Assembly (NCBI GenBank): GCA_030549495.1
Contig: JAUIRK010000991.1
Span: forward strand, 124,001-188,000
DNA length: 64,000 nucleotides
Direction: 5' to 3'
Source: Nectonema munidae
Taxonomy: Eukaryota; Nematomorpha; Nectonematoida; Nectonematidae
The notes under the pieces are model-generated. The model saw only the letters and a list, made by a program, of their open reading frames with translations, was not told where the DNA came from and searched no databases. A program made the position numbers and the translations under genes. Below, one piece after another: positions 44,501-55,649 of this stretch (its first letter is position 1; each line of letters starts with the position of its first letter).

Positions 44501-45100
44501 CAAAAGGAAAAGTGACAAAACAAATTAAATAGTAATCGTCTTAAGGTCAACTCCCTCTAAACTTTTGATAACCCTGCTTTCAAATTTTCAGTTCCTACCC
44601 TCTTAGCTAAATGTTAATTGTAATCCTAGATGATAAACATAGTTTAAAGTTTTCCATTTGAAAAAGACTTCTTTTCCGTAATTATTTTTAAAGCAAATAT
44701 TAGTCTTTACCGTTCCTAGTTCAAGAAAATGTAGTCTTCCTTTAGTAAGTATTTTTCATTTTTTTGTCCTTCTTTTAAATAGTTTTCTGTCCTCCATCTC
44801 AAATTTTATATTTTTTTTATAAAATCGTTGAAGAAAGAAAGAAAAATAAAGTTTTGTTTTTAAATAGGTTTTTGATATTTTTAAAGATTGTTTTCGCAAT
44901 CAATATTTATTGCTTCCATTTTTTGTATAGCAAAAGTAAAAAAAAAGATGTTAGTATTAATATATTTCGAAATTTATCAATTTTTGGAGACAGTTTAGAG
45001 TAAACATATTGCAATCTTCAAATCCAAAAACAATGAAAGGTATAAAAAATATCAAAAATTTAAATTTTTGAAGTTTTCGAAATATTTTTTACTCCTTTAA
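41505..45100. other. Compositionally abnormal sequence, no reliable gene
   Basis: From the hAT break onward the base composition swings over short distances. C-rich with many CC/CCC runs occurs at 41505-42140 and 42215-42260, A/C-rich almost without G at 42420-42590, and G/T-rich at 42690-42960. Apparent frames of up to ~125 codons are Pro/Ser- or Lys/Arg-rich without recognisable domains. The pattern of broken homopolymers resembles poorly corrected long-read sequence, but real divergent DNA is not excluded. Confidence 0.5.
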
Positions 45101-45109
45101 GTATTTTCA

Positions 45110-45630
45110 AACCTAAATCAATCGGAAGAAGGGGTTTGGGAAAAACTATACTTCATGTAAAATTTGAATGAATATTTTTGCACAATTTTAGAAGTAAACC
45201 AAATTTGATTGAGCTTGAGGCTTTTCAAATCCTAAATGAAAAAAGAGCCAGAAATGACCGTTGGTTGTTAGAAAAAACCTATATTTTATGAGAATTTGAA
45301 GGTATATTTTATTAAATATATTTCTCATCACTTAAAATTTTTATTACTTTTCTAAAAAGAGCCTGTTATTGAAAAAATTAAAAAAAAATATCAAAAATAT
45401 ATAAATTTTCGGGATATATATATAGTCTAGTTATAGGTTAAGTACTAGTCAAAATTTTGGAAAATGTATTTTTGTTTTGATTGACAATTTTGGAAAGAAA
45501 GGGTCTTCAACTACCTGAAATGAAATAAAGCAGAAAGGTTTAGGAAAGCGAAATTTGAAGAGTATAATTCGCTATTTTGTACAATTACTTTTTAGTGAAG
45601 GGGAGGGTGTTTTACCCCTAGCTTAATAGG
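45110..45630 (+). repeat. 145-bp unit plus dispersed repeat end, copy C
   Basis: This matches 27040-27885 in the same order, for example GAAGGTATATTTTATTAAAT and ATATTTCTCATCA near 45300. It has many 1-5 base deletions relative to copies A and B, especially in A/T runs and at GATTGACA-type phrases. That deletion-heavy pattern is unlike copies A, B and D and supports either a low-quality consensus or a badly decayed copy. Confidence 0.65.
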
Positions 45631-45639
45631 GAGCTCAAG

Positions 45640-48600
45640 TGGGTTTTAGGTTTGTGTGAGTCTTTGTCTTTGAAGTGAGTAGGTCTTGGGTTGGTATATG
45701 GGCAAGGGTGAATTAGGGCATTGGATAGGCTTCATAGTAGGGTATCTGTTGAGGGAGAAGGTTGAGAAGATGGTAGAAGTGTGGTCTTTTTAAAGGGCAA
45801 GGTGGGTTTCTTCCAAGATTTGGTGTGTCTGAGAAAATTCGTAGGCGGGGGTATTGTGTCTTTAATGAATGGGTATCATTTTGTGTAAATATTTATTCTT
45901 GTTGGTGTTGGGTAGCATCGATTTAGAGGTGGTGTGTAGGATTGGAAGGGCAGGCGCCAAATACTTTTGTATTGAAATATTTTTTATGTTGAGTTATTGT
46001 TTTTGAATAGAATGTTGTTTGTTTTTTTATAGTATATGTTATTTCCTGTGTTATCTATATTTGATATTTTTCTCTGATTATTCGAATTGTTTTGTGCGTT
46101 TTACATATGGTAGTAAATTTTGAATTGATATGAAATTTTTGAAAATTCAGTAGTGTTTAGTGGTTTTGTTTTTATAAGTAATATAAATCGTTTTTTTGAT
46201 TTTTTTATGTTTTGAAGGTATATATTTTTTATCTTTTTCTCAATCTCATATTTAAATTAGTCCATTTTATTCTTGTAGTTTATCTTTATTATTATTTATT
46301 TTACCTAATAAATTTTCAAAAAAAAAAATTTATTTTGGTTTTTTAAAAATTTTTTGTTATTCTTCTGTTATGCCGTTGGGCAACCTATTAGTGGGGTTTT
46401 TTTTTGTTCTGAGAGAGAAAGTGATATGGAGAAGGAAATTCGGTGTTTGTGTTTTTTGGCATGTATTAGGGTTTTAGGGAAGTTGGTGTTGTTTTATTGT
46501 GTTTGTTACTTTTTTCTTTATTTTTATATTTGAGTTTTGTTTTGTTTTAAATTTTGGATCAGAAAAAAAGTTTTAGAATTAAAAAAATTGTTCTATCCCT
46601 ATTTTGAGTATTCTAGTTAATCTCCTTTTTGGGTTAATAGTTTTTATCTTTATTTTAGTTATTGCTCTTTTTGAAAAAAAAATTTTTTGTTTAATAATTT
46701 TTCAATTTTGTAAATTTTTGATAAATTTTTTTTTCTTTTAGAATTTTATTTGAGAGTAATTATAAAAAAAAAAAAATATTATTAAAATAATTTTTTTAAA
46801 ATAATTTAAAAAAAACAAAGAATTTGTTGTATGGTGAAGTGTTGGGTAAGATAAATATTCTCCTAGATTTAATTTAAATTAAAATTGGTGAATATTTGTT
46901 TTAAGTGGAAATTTCTTTTGTAGTGAAAGTTAGGGGAAATCTTTCTGTGTTCAAAGGTGATGATTTTAAGCTTTGTTTGATTTTTGAAGTTCGTTGGAGA
47001 AGAAGTAAGGATTTGGTTCTTGTGGGCTGTCTTTCATGTTGTGGGCATCAAATTTTAAATATTGAAGATTGAGTGGAGATTCTCTTAGAATAGGTTGTCT
47101 TTAGAAATCTTTAGAAATCTAGAATCTCCATAGAATCTATGTCTGTTCGGGGTTGTGGGCCCAAAATCAAAAAAAGTGGCAAATTGGAGTTTCTCCAAAG
47201 GTCTTTTATGATTATATTAAGTTGGATTCCTGTGTGTATATAAATTCTACATATCGAGTCCGCCCTTTTACATTTCCTTTTAGTTGGTCTTAAATTTTAC
47301 CTATCTTTAATGTGTGGTTTTATTTAAAAGTTTGTGTTATTTTGGAAAATGTGGAAACTTTTGAAATGAGAGTGATTTATAAATTTATAGTAATTATGTT
47401 GGTGTTTTAATTTTAAAGTGCTTAATATTTGAAACTTAATATTTTTGTTTATTTTTCTTTTTTATAATATTTTTTGTTTTATCAAAATAGTTCTATGTTT
47501 TGGGGGTTTAGTGTGTCTGTATTAAAAAGTATTTCTTTATTATTAGGTTTGCCTTTTGAAAAGTTTTGGGTGAAAGTTATGTGGAAAAAGTGAATGTGAG
47601 TTGGAAAGTGTGGGGGGTGGTAGTGGGTTTTGTTGAAATTTTTCTTAGCAAAATTGGTGTTGGGTTGAAGAAGTGTGAAAGGATTGTTGGAAGAAAAAGT
47701 TTTGAGAGTAAGGATTTAGTATTTTTCTTGAGAGATGTTAGAGGAAGGAGATTTCTTTTGGTGTTTTTTTGGAGTTTTTAGTTTTCCATTGAAGGAATAG
47801 TGTGGGCCCATTTTTGAGGATTGAAGTTTCTATGGGGTTTGGGATAGTATAGTTTTAATTTTGTATAGGGGAAAGTGGGTGTTTCAGAAGGTATAAAAAG
47901 AATGAAAGAAGTGAAGGTTGTTTATATGAATAGGTGTATATGTCAAGAGCAAGTGTTTTAGGGAATTATACGTTGGGTTTTTTGTTGTGTGGGAGGAAAG
48001 GTTGAAGTTGGTTATTGGTTGGGTTGAGTTGTGGGGGTGAAGGTGTTCGTCGGGGGAAAATAGAAGTAGAAATGGTGGGTTGGGGGGGTATTTGAAAATT
48101 TTTGGAAGGTGGTGGACTTTTTAGGTTTTAGAATTTTATTATAGTTTGAGGGTTGTTGGAAGTTGGGGGAATAATTTATAATTGAAGGTGTCGTGTGTGT
48201 TGATAGAGGTTTTGTGTTTAGGAGTGTTTTTGTGAATTAGGTGAGAGTTGGGTGTTTTAAAAATAGAGGAGAGGTTGTTGATTTTGGAATTGTTGTGGTA
48301 AGATTTTAGTGTGAGTATAGGTGTTCTAAAATTATTTTGGTGGTTATATGGTGTCAAAGTGAGTATGATTTAAGGTAAAGATAAAGTAGTTGTTTGCGGG
48401 TTATGTTTATGTTATTATTTTGAAGTGTTATTTGTAAGGTGTATCTATAGATATGTCACTTGGTACCTCAGAGATAATGAAATGTTGGTGGAAGTAGGAA
48501 AGTTTGTTGGTTATAGTTTTTTTAGTGTTGTTTTCTTTCTTTTTGGAAGTGTTTTAGTTAGAAGTATTTTAAGTATGAGTTAGGTAAGTATTTTGTGTTT

Positions 48601-49160
48601 ATTGGGGTATTATTAGTCTCTATTTTCTAAATGTTATTTTTTGAAAGGGTTTTTATATTGGTTGAGGTGGGTAGATTTGGGAAATTTGGGTGAGCTTTTT
48701 TGGTTTTGGAAATGTGGAGAGGAGTGGTGAAAGTGAAAGTTGGTCGTGATTGAGGTTTTGTTAATTGGTTTGTTTAGGGTGTATGTATTTGAGTAGATGG
48801 GTTGTAGAGTGGTTTGAAAAGGTGGTATGTTCTATTTTGTTTTAGTGGGTTATATGTATTCGTTCTTAGTTCTTATAAAGAGATATGTGTTCAGTGGGAT
48901 GGTGCATTTGGTAGAAGTATCGAAGGTGAGTGTTGGAGGAAGTTTTTGTGTTGTGTTCCTCGATACATGTGAAATTTTTTGAAAGGTAGAAAATTTGTTT
49001 AGATTGGGTAAAAAAATAAAAAAATTGGGTTAATGAAGATTAGGTGGTTATTTTAAATTATTATAAAGGATTAATTTTAAAATTAGTGTATTTTAGAAAG
49101 TTTGAAAATAGAATTAGTTTTGAGGTCTAGGGATTGCAATTTAAAGTCGTGATTTAAACT
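45640..49160. other. C-depleted, G/T-rich 3.5 kb tract
   Basis: The + strand is rich in G and T and nearly lacks C. In the four lines covering 48001-48240 I count 4 C in 240 bases against many G runs of 3-7. The skew starts near 45640 and ends around the TTGA microsatellite at 49.2 kb. Open frames here (for example 47566-47781) are Val/Gly/Phe/Trp-rich by-products of the composition and have no domain. No gene called. Confidence 0.75.
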
Positions 49161-49164
49161 TTTG

Positions 49165-49216
49165 ATGATTGGTTGATTGATTGGTTGGTTAATTGATTGA
49201 TCGATCGAGTGATTGG

Positions 49217-49277
<61 letters not shown>

Positions 49278-49290
49278 GATTGATTGGTGT
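49165..49290 (+). repeat. (TTGA)n microsatellite
   Basis: About 28 units of TTGA/GATT, pure from about 49213 to 49274 and interrupted by TGGT and TCGA variants before that. It forms the right edge of the G/T-rich tract. Confidence 0.95.
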
Positions 49291-49299
49291 AAGTTTAAA

Positions 49300-50280
49300 T
49301 ATTTCTATATTTTTTTGTGTAAATTATAAAATATTAGAAATAGATTTGAGAATAATAAAAATATATATGATTAATCTATATAAATCATTTATGAAATTTT
49401 GAAGAACAGTCGTCTCTAAGGTATCTACAAAAATGGGGTTGTGTGTATTATTGATTTTATTGTTTGGTTCAAAAGGTATATTAAGTTTAAAGTATATTGA
49501 AATAAGATTTTAGTAAGTATAAGTTGTTGATGAATAATTTGTAATATAAGAGTATTGTATAATTTTTTTAAGTTAAATGTGTTTTTTTAAGAATGGAAGT
49601 TTTCTATTGAAAAATTTCTTAAATCAACTGCTTACTAAAATGTTATCGATAAAATAATTCTCAATCTGGAATGAAAGAATTTCTTCAAAAATCTTTGATA
49701 TGGTATTTAAAAATTAATTAGGGCAAAATAAATTACTTGCCTACTTTACTGTAACCTCATTGAAAGAAAAAGAATAATCCATAGAAGATTCAATCTTCGA
49801 AACTTCCTCATTGGGGATATGAGAATTGGAATAAGTGGCAAAGTGATGATTGAAAACTTCAGCATCTAAGTTTATATATCTAAGTTTTAAGACATCATCA
49901 ACTAACTCGTTGTTGTTTTTTCAACACTATGGCTTCATTATAGTTCCTCTTATAACGTACTCGAAGGAATTTAAAATTCGTTATATGGAAACTTCGTAGT
50001 AGTGAAATTTTAGAATTTTTCAAAAACTTCAGTCTAACCGATAATAAATTAGTTTTATAGTCATATAGTTCAAGCCTACTCTAAACATTTTTAAAAAGAA
50101 TTATTCATATTTTTGATTTTCTTTTAATTTTTTAAATTAAAATTCCTACAGTAACACAAGTTATTTAACAATTTATTCATTTATTATTCACATTTGGTTC
50201 TTAAAATTAAAATGATTAGTTTTAAGACTTTAACCATTCTAAGAATGCATTCAGCTAGTTTTTCTCACTACACGAAATTT
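49300..50280. other. AT-rich non-coding DNA
   Basis: Composition returns to the local norm. No gene recognised. Confidence 0.45.
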
Positions 50281-50284
50281 TTTG

Positions 50285-50405
50285 AATTATCTACTGCCTA
50301 CTTCATGAGCCATGAGCATCCCGGCGATTAATTTTTCAACGTCGTTCGCCGGAGAACTTCCTTTAAATGCATATTTCCAGATTTAGAACCGCTGCTGTTG
50401 AGGAC
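50285..50405 (-). other. Coding-like GC-balanced island, unidentified
   Basis: This ~120-bp stretch stands out by its composition (CCGGCGATTAATTTTTCAAC near 50320). On the minus strand one frame reads YAFKGSSPANDVEKLIAGML, then MAHEVGSR and a stop. Another frame contains SSGSKSGNMHLKEVLRR. The upstream TCCTCAACAG could be a splice acceptor. It may be a terminal exon of a host gene or an old transposon fragment; I do not recognise the family. Confidence 0.25.
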
Positions 50406-50959
50406 CAAATTTGATGATTAATAGCAACATTCAGAAAATCCTATAAAATAATGATCGAGCGAATTGACTTCTCTCGAGCATTCCGGAAGTGGATATGTTA
50501 CCCGAAAAGAGACTGAAATCAGTAAGAAACTATTTATATTAGAAAACTATTTATATTGTATTCGACTTATTCATCATATAAATATTCGTGTTAAAGTCTC
50601 CTGTAATTACGTTAACCTTGTATTATTCAAGCTACCTAAAAACTACCAAATTTCTCAACAAACTTTTTCTCAGCATGGATGTTAGGATATCAGTAAACCT
50701 TATGGAAGCATAAGTCAATAGAATTATTTATTTTAACTTTTAAAGAAGCGAGCTCAAAATGATTGACATCAAAATTATCAATAACTAAAAAATCTAAAGA
50801 CTTATTACAAATAAAAACATAAGCCACCAGACAAATTAATTTTTCTTTTAAATGAAACAAATCTATGGTTTTCTATTGGATGTAAGTTAAGTTCATAATT
50901 AAGTCCGGTTTTTTGTAAAGCTATTATTGAAATATGAGAAGAAAGAAATGAATTTATTT

Positions 50960-51090
50960 CAGTTTTTGATGGTCATTCAACTACCATGAAAATAGTATCA
51001 AAAGATGCAGCTAGCGATTTTTGGAAAAGTTTCGAAATTTGATGGGGTATAATTTAGCCAATTTTGTATAATTAATTTTTTAGTGAAGGA
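50960..51090 (+). repeat. Dispersed repeat end, copy D
   Basis: GGTCATTCAACTACCATGAA through GATGCAGCTAGCGATTTT to TTTTTTAGTGAAGG matches copies A-C. It lacks the tandem array found upstream of copies B and C. It sits directly before the SCAND3-like hAT relic. Confidence 0.7.
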
Positions 51091-51369
51091 ACCAGTCAGC
51101 GTGGTACATTTAGTTTGAGAAAAACCCTAGGTTTATTTGAATGATGCAGAACGGTTCTAGGAGATTGTCTCGAAGTGGAGAAAAGCAAGAAGATTAATAT
51201 TATTACAACCTGTTAATGTCAAGCGTATCAGATACGGTACGTTTTTAATGTTTCTCTCTTTTTCTCTTTCATTTATCATACATTTTTGACAATTAGTGTT
51301 TCTCATTTTGTTTTACTAGTGTTGTTTGGAAGAGAAGTTTTGTGTGGAATTTTATACAATAAGTCTTTT

Positions 51370-52494
51370 TTTATTTTAAAAAGTTAGTAATCTCGAGAAA
51401 AAGAAGAAAATATTCAGAAACCTTGACATTTGGGTTTACATCAACAGTAAAAAGTGGTTTGGATTTACCACAGTGTTTAATTTGTCAAAAAACACTTGGA
51501 AATGACTCAAGCCTTCTTACTCGACATTTAGAAACAACTCACCCAGAGTTCAAAAACAAGGATATTGATTTTTTTTAAGCGTAAAGAAAGAATGTTATAA
51601 AAACAACGATTGGATTCAAGTGGCAGATATTTTCAAGAAACGAGTGATGTGGTGAAGGCGTCATATGAAGTTTCACTAATCATAGCGAAACCAAAAAAGC
51701 TCATAGCATTGGACAGGATCTTATTTTTCCAGCTGTAAAAGAAATGGTACGTTGTGTCCTTGGAGATGAAGCAGCTAAAAAGCTTAACTCTATCTCGCTC
51801 TCAAACAACACATTTCAACGACGAATTCAAGAAATGTCATTTGATAAGTGGTTAGTGAAGTGTGCATGTCTAAATTCGCTTTTGCAATAAACGACTTGAC
51901 GAGTCCAGTGATGTGACAAACGGTGCTCAGTTGCTTTTCTATGTCGGATATGTAAGTGATAGGGAATTAAAGAAGAGTTCTTGATGAAGATTATAAGCAC
52001 TAGAAGTAACTACTAAAGGAGATGAGACCTTTCAAATTTAAGATTCTTTTTCAAGCAACATGCTTTGAAATGGGAAGACTTAAAAGGATGCACAATTGAT
52101 GGGGCACGGGCTATGTCAGGACACAACTCTGGTTTTAGAGCTCGTGTCATGAAAGTGGCTCCTCCTGGAAAATTCATTCATTGTATGATGCATCGATTTG
52201 CTTAGTCTGGTAAAGTTCTTCCCGTTGGAGCAGCCGGTGTATTGTCACTCGTCGTTAAAAGGGTAAATCAGGTTAGGAAAGTGCTCTGAACAGCCGCTCA
52301 TTCGAACTTATTCACGAAGAATATGGTGCTGATCACAATCTACTTTTGTACCACGCTGCAGTACGTATTGGCTTTCCAGAGGAAATGTCACAAAACGGTT
52401 ATTATGCTACTATACTATTGTGTACTATGTATCAAATTTATTAATAAAAAGTATAACATTTTGGTACATTAAGAAAAAAGATTGGGAACCCCTG
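51370..52494 (+). pseudogene. SCAND3/ZBED-type hAT transposase relic with one terminus
   Basis: Frames give FTSTVKSGLDLPQCLICQKT, LLTRHLETTHPEFKNKDIDF (a BED-type zinc finger with C..C...H....H spacing), KLNSISLSNNTFQRRI, then CTIDGARAMSGHNSGFRARV and VMKVAPPGKFIHCMMHRFA. This order, including 'cTDGA.aM.G..sGf.a.v' and 'hC.iHr', belongs to the SCAND3/ZBED/FAM200-type hAT family. Stops and frame changes are frequent. The element ends GATTGGGAACCCCTG at 52494, a hAT terminus; CTGATGTT would be the target site. The 5' terminus was not found. Confidence 0.85.
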
Positions 52495-52499
52495 CTGAT

Positions 52500-52965
52500 G
52501 TTATTCTGCTGATTTTCTTATTAAATAACCTGTTTTTCACTTATAAGAAATTCGTTGAATGAAATGAAGCGTAAATTTATTCATTTTTTATTTCAACCTT
52601 CATAATTTTTCCTGAACAGCTGCAAAAAAAATAAAAGAATTGAAAGTTTATATACCTAAAAATATCTAGAAGTAGAAATAAAAATTTAATATGATTATCC
52701 TGAGAAAAATGCCTTGAATTTAAATTTTTGCTACAAATATATTCTTTGTTTTGATTTCATGCAAATGTGAACAATTTTTTCAGAAAAAAACACTCTAAAT
52801 CCAGCCTCGTCAAAAAAATTTTTTCTGTTTCCCTCTCTCCGGAACTTCCTTCAGATATATAAATGTGTACAATTTCTTATAGTCCATCTCCCTTAGAATC
52901 AGCTAGCGACATGTCTGTCCAAATGAAAAATTGCTGAAGATGAACTGATATTTATTAATCAACAA
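52500..52965. other. Non-coding DNA
   Basis: No gene recognised. Confidence 0.4.
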
Positions 52966-52970
52966 AAATC

Positions 52971-53177
52971 TTACAAGTGTTGTTCAAATTCAGTTTGACA
53001 CTCTTGCGTCTGATCTCTCTCCTTTAATATGACATTTGGAAGAGAACTTTGATTAAGATTTGCAAACTTCATCCTTTTTAAAGATTCATGAAAAAGGGGA
53101 AGCTGCAATGAATTATTGAGTAGGGTAGAGTTAATTGCAAAACTCCTCGATGAAATGACGAAAATTCTCTTCCTCAT
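52971..53177 (-). CDS. Unidentified 68-residue open frame, divergent from receptor gene
   Basis: The first ATG at 53177 opens MRKRIFVISSRSFAINSTLL, a basic and hydroxylated N-terminus that could resemble a mitochondrial presequence. The rest is NSLQLPLFHESLKRMKFANL and a Gln/Glu-rich end. No family is recognised and there is no membrane segment. It points away from the receptor gene, 150 bp upstream of it, and could equally be antisense to a 5' untranslated exon. Low confidence that it is a gene. Confidence 0.2.
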   Translation of the reverse strand: MRKRIFVISSRSFAINSTLLNNSLQLPLFHESLKRMKFANLNQSSLPNVILKERDQTQECQTEFEQHL

Positions 53178-53327
53178 GAATTTTAAATTCTTTGTAGTCA
53201 GCAATGTTCTATTCCTAGTGGCTTGACACCCTTACACAGATCTTTCAATATCAGTTGAGTCATTTCTATAATCACGTTGTTCGTTTAACTTTCTGCTGTT
53301 CCTGCATTTCAAAGAACGCTTTCCAGG

Positions 53328-54365
53328 ATGGACTACACTCACGCTCTGATGATTGCTCTGGCGCTGCTCAGCTTCGTTCTCTTCTTCTTCAACTCGTTCT
53401 CGTTGTACGCATTTGTCTACTTGAAGTCTAGGGAGGGGACCCACGTGATCGCGTTGGCGACTGCTGTTTGCGTGCTAGCGGGCGCTGAGGCCATTGGAAA
53501 CGTGACTGCCTCTCAGGACTGCTCTTTCCTCTTTTTTTACGGGAAAGTGTTTCCGATCCTACAAGACTCTCTGATGAAGATGGCTGACATCTTTTACATT
53601 ATCAATCTCTTCGACAAGTACTATTCCATCTCCAGAGGGAAAGTGCCTGTGATATGGAGGAAAAGCTTTTCTTACAAGTATCTGCCCTACATTCTTTGTT
53701 TCGGCGTCTTCATGGCCAACGCCTCCATTTACTTCTGCTGCACCATTACAAGTATAGATGGAGATTCGGCGCTCTGCAAGATCGAAATCACGAGTTTTGG
53801 CAGAAGTACGGCTTTCAAGGCACACCAAGTCATCAAGGTCCTCCTTCTCTACCTCATGATCCCAATCTTGGTTGTGTATCCGGTATTCAAAATCATGCGG
53901 TACGCTAAATCCACCATCAAGCCATCCCTGACTGCCGAACTGCAGAGAAACAACCCAGACCTAAGGAGCAATCGCAATGCTCAAAACAAGCCCGGCAGGT
54001 TTCGACGAGTCAGATTCAGCAAGGACTTGAGCATCACCACTTTCCGGCAAATACTACACTTCTCCTACGTAAAATGTCAACGTGTTCTGATTCACGCAGG
54101 TGCGTATTTAGTGCTAACCTGGCTCTCTGCAATTCGTTTGTTCATTTTGATCAAGTTTCGTACTTTGAATAATCGCGAAGGTCCTTATCGCGCAGTGCTC
54201 TTCATCGTCTCTTTGGAGTACATTTTCTATGAAACGCTGTGTCTCTACTTCTTCTGTGTTGACTACAACTTCAGTTTTTTCATCTCCTCTCGCTTTTCAA
54301 GATTGTGTGGTAGAAAAGAGGTGGAAATACTAAAAAATCCTCATCAAATTTTGATTTCTATGTAA
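53328..54365 (+). CDS. Divergent rhodopsin-like 7TM receptor
   Basis: A 345-codon single exon, much richer in G+C than its flanks, from ATG at 53328 (after TTTCCAGG, possibly a splice acceptor of a 5' exon) to TAA. Seven hydrophobic segments lie at about residues 7-30 (with Asn22 in FFFNSFSLY), 38-58, 72-96, 115-137, 165-190, 252-274 and 287-312. Cys64 before segment 3 and Cys146 in the second outer loop could form the conserved disulfide. Segment 3 ends FDKYYSI (residues 93-99), in the place of DRYxxI. Segment 5 has PILVVYP in place of the F..P motif. Segment 6 has TWLSA instead of CWxP, and the NPxxY region reads VDYNFSFF. A basic third inner loop (about 190-250) contains RRVRFSKDLS. Known: class A receptors couple to G proteins at the plasma membrane. 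Ligand unknown. The absent CWxP and NPxxY motifs mark it as a lineage-specific receptor. It appears intact. Confidence 0.75.
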   Translation: MDYTHALMIALALLSFVLFFFNSFSLYAFVYLKSREGTHVIALATAVCVLAGAEAIGNVTASQDCSFLFFYGKVFPILQDSLMKMADIFYIINLFDKYYSISRGKVPVIWRKSFSYKYLPYILCFGVFMANASIYFCCTITSIDGDSALCKIEITSFGRSTAFKAHQVIKVLLLYLMIPILVVYPVFKIMRYAKSTIKPSLTAELQRNNPDLRSNRNAQNKPGRFRRVRFSKDLSITTFRQILHFSYVKCQRVLIHAGAYLVLTWLSAIRLFILIKFRTLNNREGPYRAVLFIVSLEYIFYETLCLYFFCVDYNFSFFISSRFSRLCGRKEVEILKNPHQILISM

Positions 54366-54526
54366 AATTGAATTTTTCAAAGGAATACAACATCATTTTT
54401 CTATCACTTAAATTAAAACAGAAAATCACCTTGCGCCAATCCAATCACAATGTCTTAATTAGATGTGAAGAAAGATTTCTTGACATAGAAGAAGTTATGG
54501 TGTAAAATTTTGTTCAATTTTGTGTT

Positions 54527-54532
54527 AATAAA
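54527..54532 (+). terminator. Candidate poly(A) signal of the receptor gene
   Basis: AATAAA lies about 160 bp after the receptor stop codon. Another occurs near 54590. In AT-rich DNA the hexamer is common, so the assignment rests on position and strand. Confidence 0.45.
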
Positions 54533-54599
54533 TATATAAGCGAGCATATTCTTAAATTTAATGAATCTGAACCGGATATTTCAAAGTCCAATAAATAAA

Positions 54600-55640
54600 A
54601 CAAAATCTAGCCATGGAAATATAGATCAATCTCAAAATGATAGAGGCAAAATTAAGAAATCGGTTATTTATATCGTATGTGCTTGAATTATAAGCCATTG
54701 TGTTGAACCTATGGTCTTTCTACCTATACCGTTTTTAACCTTGCATCCGAAGAGGTTTCTTGTGGTGTTCTTCAGGTAACACATGTGGTACTATAAGATC
54801 CTTGCTCCATTCCATTATAAAGATTATAATTCATGTCGTTTTAAATATCACCCTTTTTGGTCTCTATTTTTCTGTTACATACCATTTGATAAATTTTGAG
54901 TAGCCATGCAAACTATTTTTTACAGATATCTGTTATATTTCCACCCATTCAAGGTTGAAGCAAATACATTTCTATTTGTAATTAAATACAAATTAAGAGC
55001 ACGACTTTTTAGTTGGATATATTTGAACCCACATGAATCCTTTATTGTAGCCGAATTCTTTGAACTTGAAAGAAAGAAAGAACGTTTATTTAGTCAAGTT
55101 AAAGTTCAGTAAGAAATATCAATTAAAAATAATATTCATAAAAACAAAAACATTTGTTTTCTTCAACTGAAAGAAAATTGTGTTGTTCATTGTTCTGGAA
55201 AGAAACCTTAGTAAACTTGGTTGGGTAATACTAAAGACAAAGTAAAGTCACTGATTGTATTACCCAAAATTACGTGAGGAGTTCTTTCGGGAATACTTTC
55301 AATTTGAAGGATGACCAGTTGTAAAAATTACAGTATATAAAAGGCAGTAAAGAGCTAGTTAGTTTTTAAAAAGAATGAGTGTGAAAAATATTCTATAGCA
55401 AAAACACACGAAAAAATGTAATAATCATGAATGAAGAAATATTTTTGTATTGTACAATATGGTATTATACAATAAGTGGATGTTAATGAAATAAAAAAAC
55501 ACACACACAGCAAAAGTAGTAATTATACATCAAGATGTTGAACAAATGTAGCAATTATTTTTTGTACAACAACTGTAGTTTGGAATTAACAGGGTTTTTA
55601 TATATTTATTAAAAGAGGATCTGTCGGTAAACTCGGTAAT
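54600..55640. other. AT-rich non-coding DNA
   Basis: No gene recognised. A 68-codon frame at 54906-55112 has no domain and is probably chance. Confidence 0.4.
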
Positions 55641-55649
55641 CGAAGGAAA

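Noticed and set aside
47566-47781. Open frame in the G/T-rich tract
   Set aside because: Absence of C removes many codon types and makes Val/Gly/Phe/Trp-rich frames inevitable; no ATG-specific or domain support.
53559-53908. Other-frame open readings inside the receptor gene
   Set aside because: They are shadows of the 345-codon frame, which alone has a coherent membrane-protein pattern.
39614-54365. Peptide precursor and 7TM receptor as a ligand-receptor pair
   Set aside because: They are ~13 kb apart with abnormal sequence and transposons between. Nothing in the receptor points to a myoinhibitory-peptide receptor.
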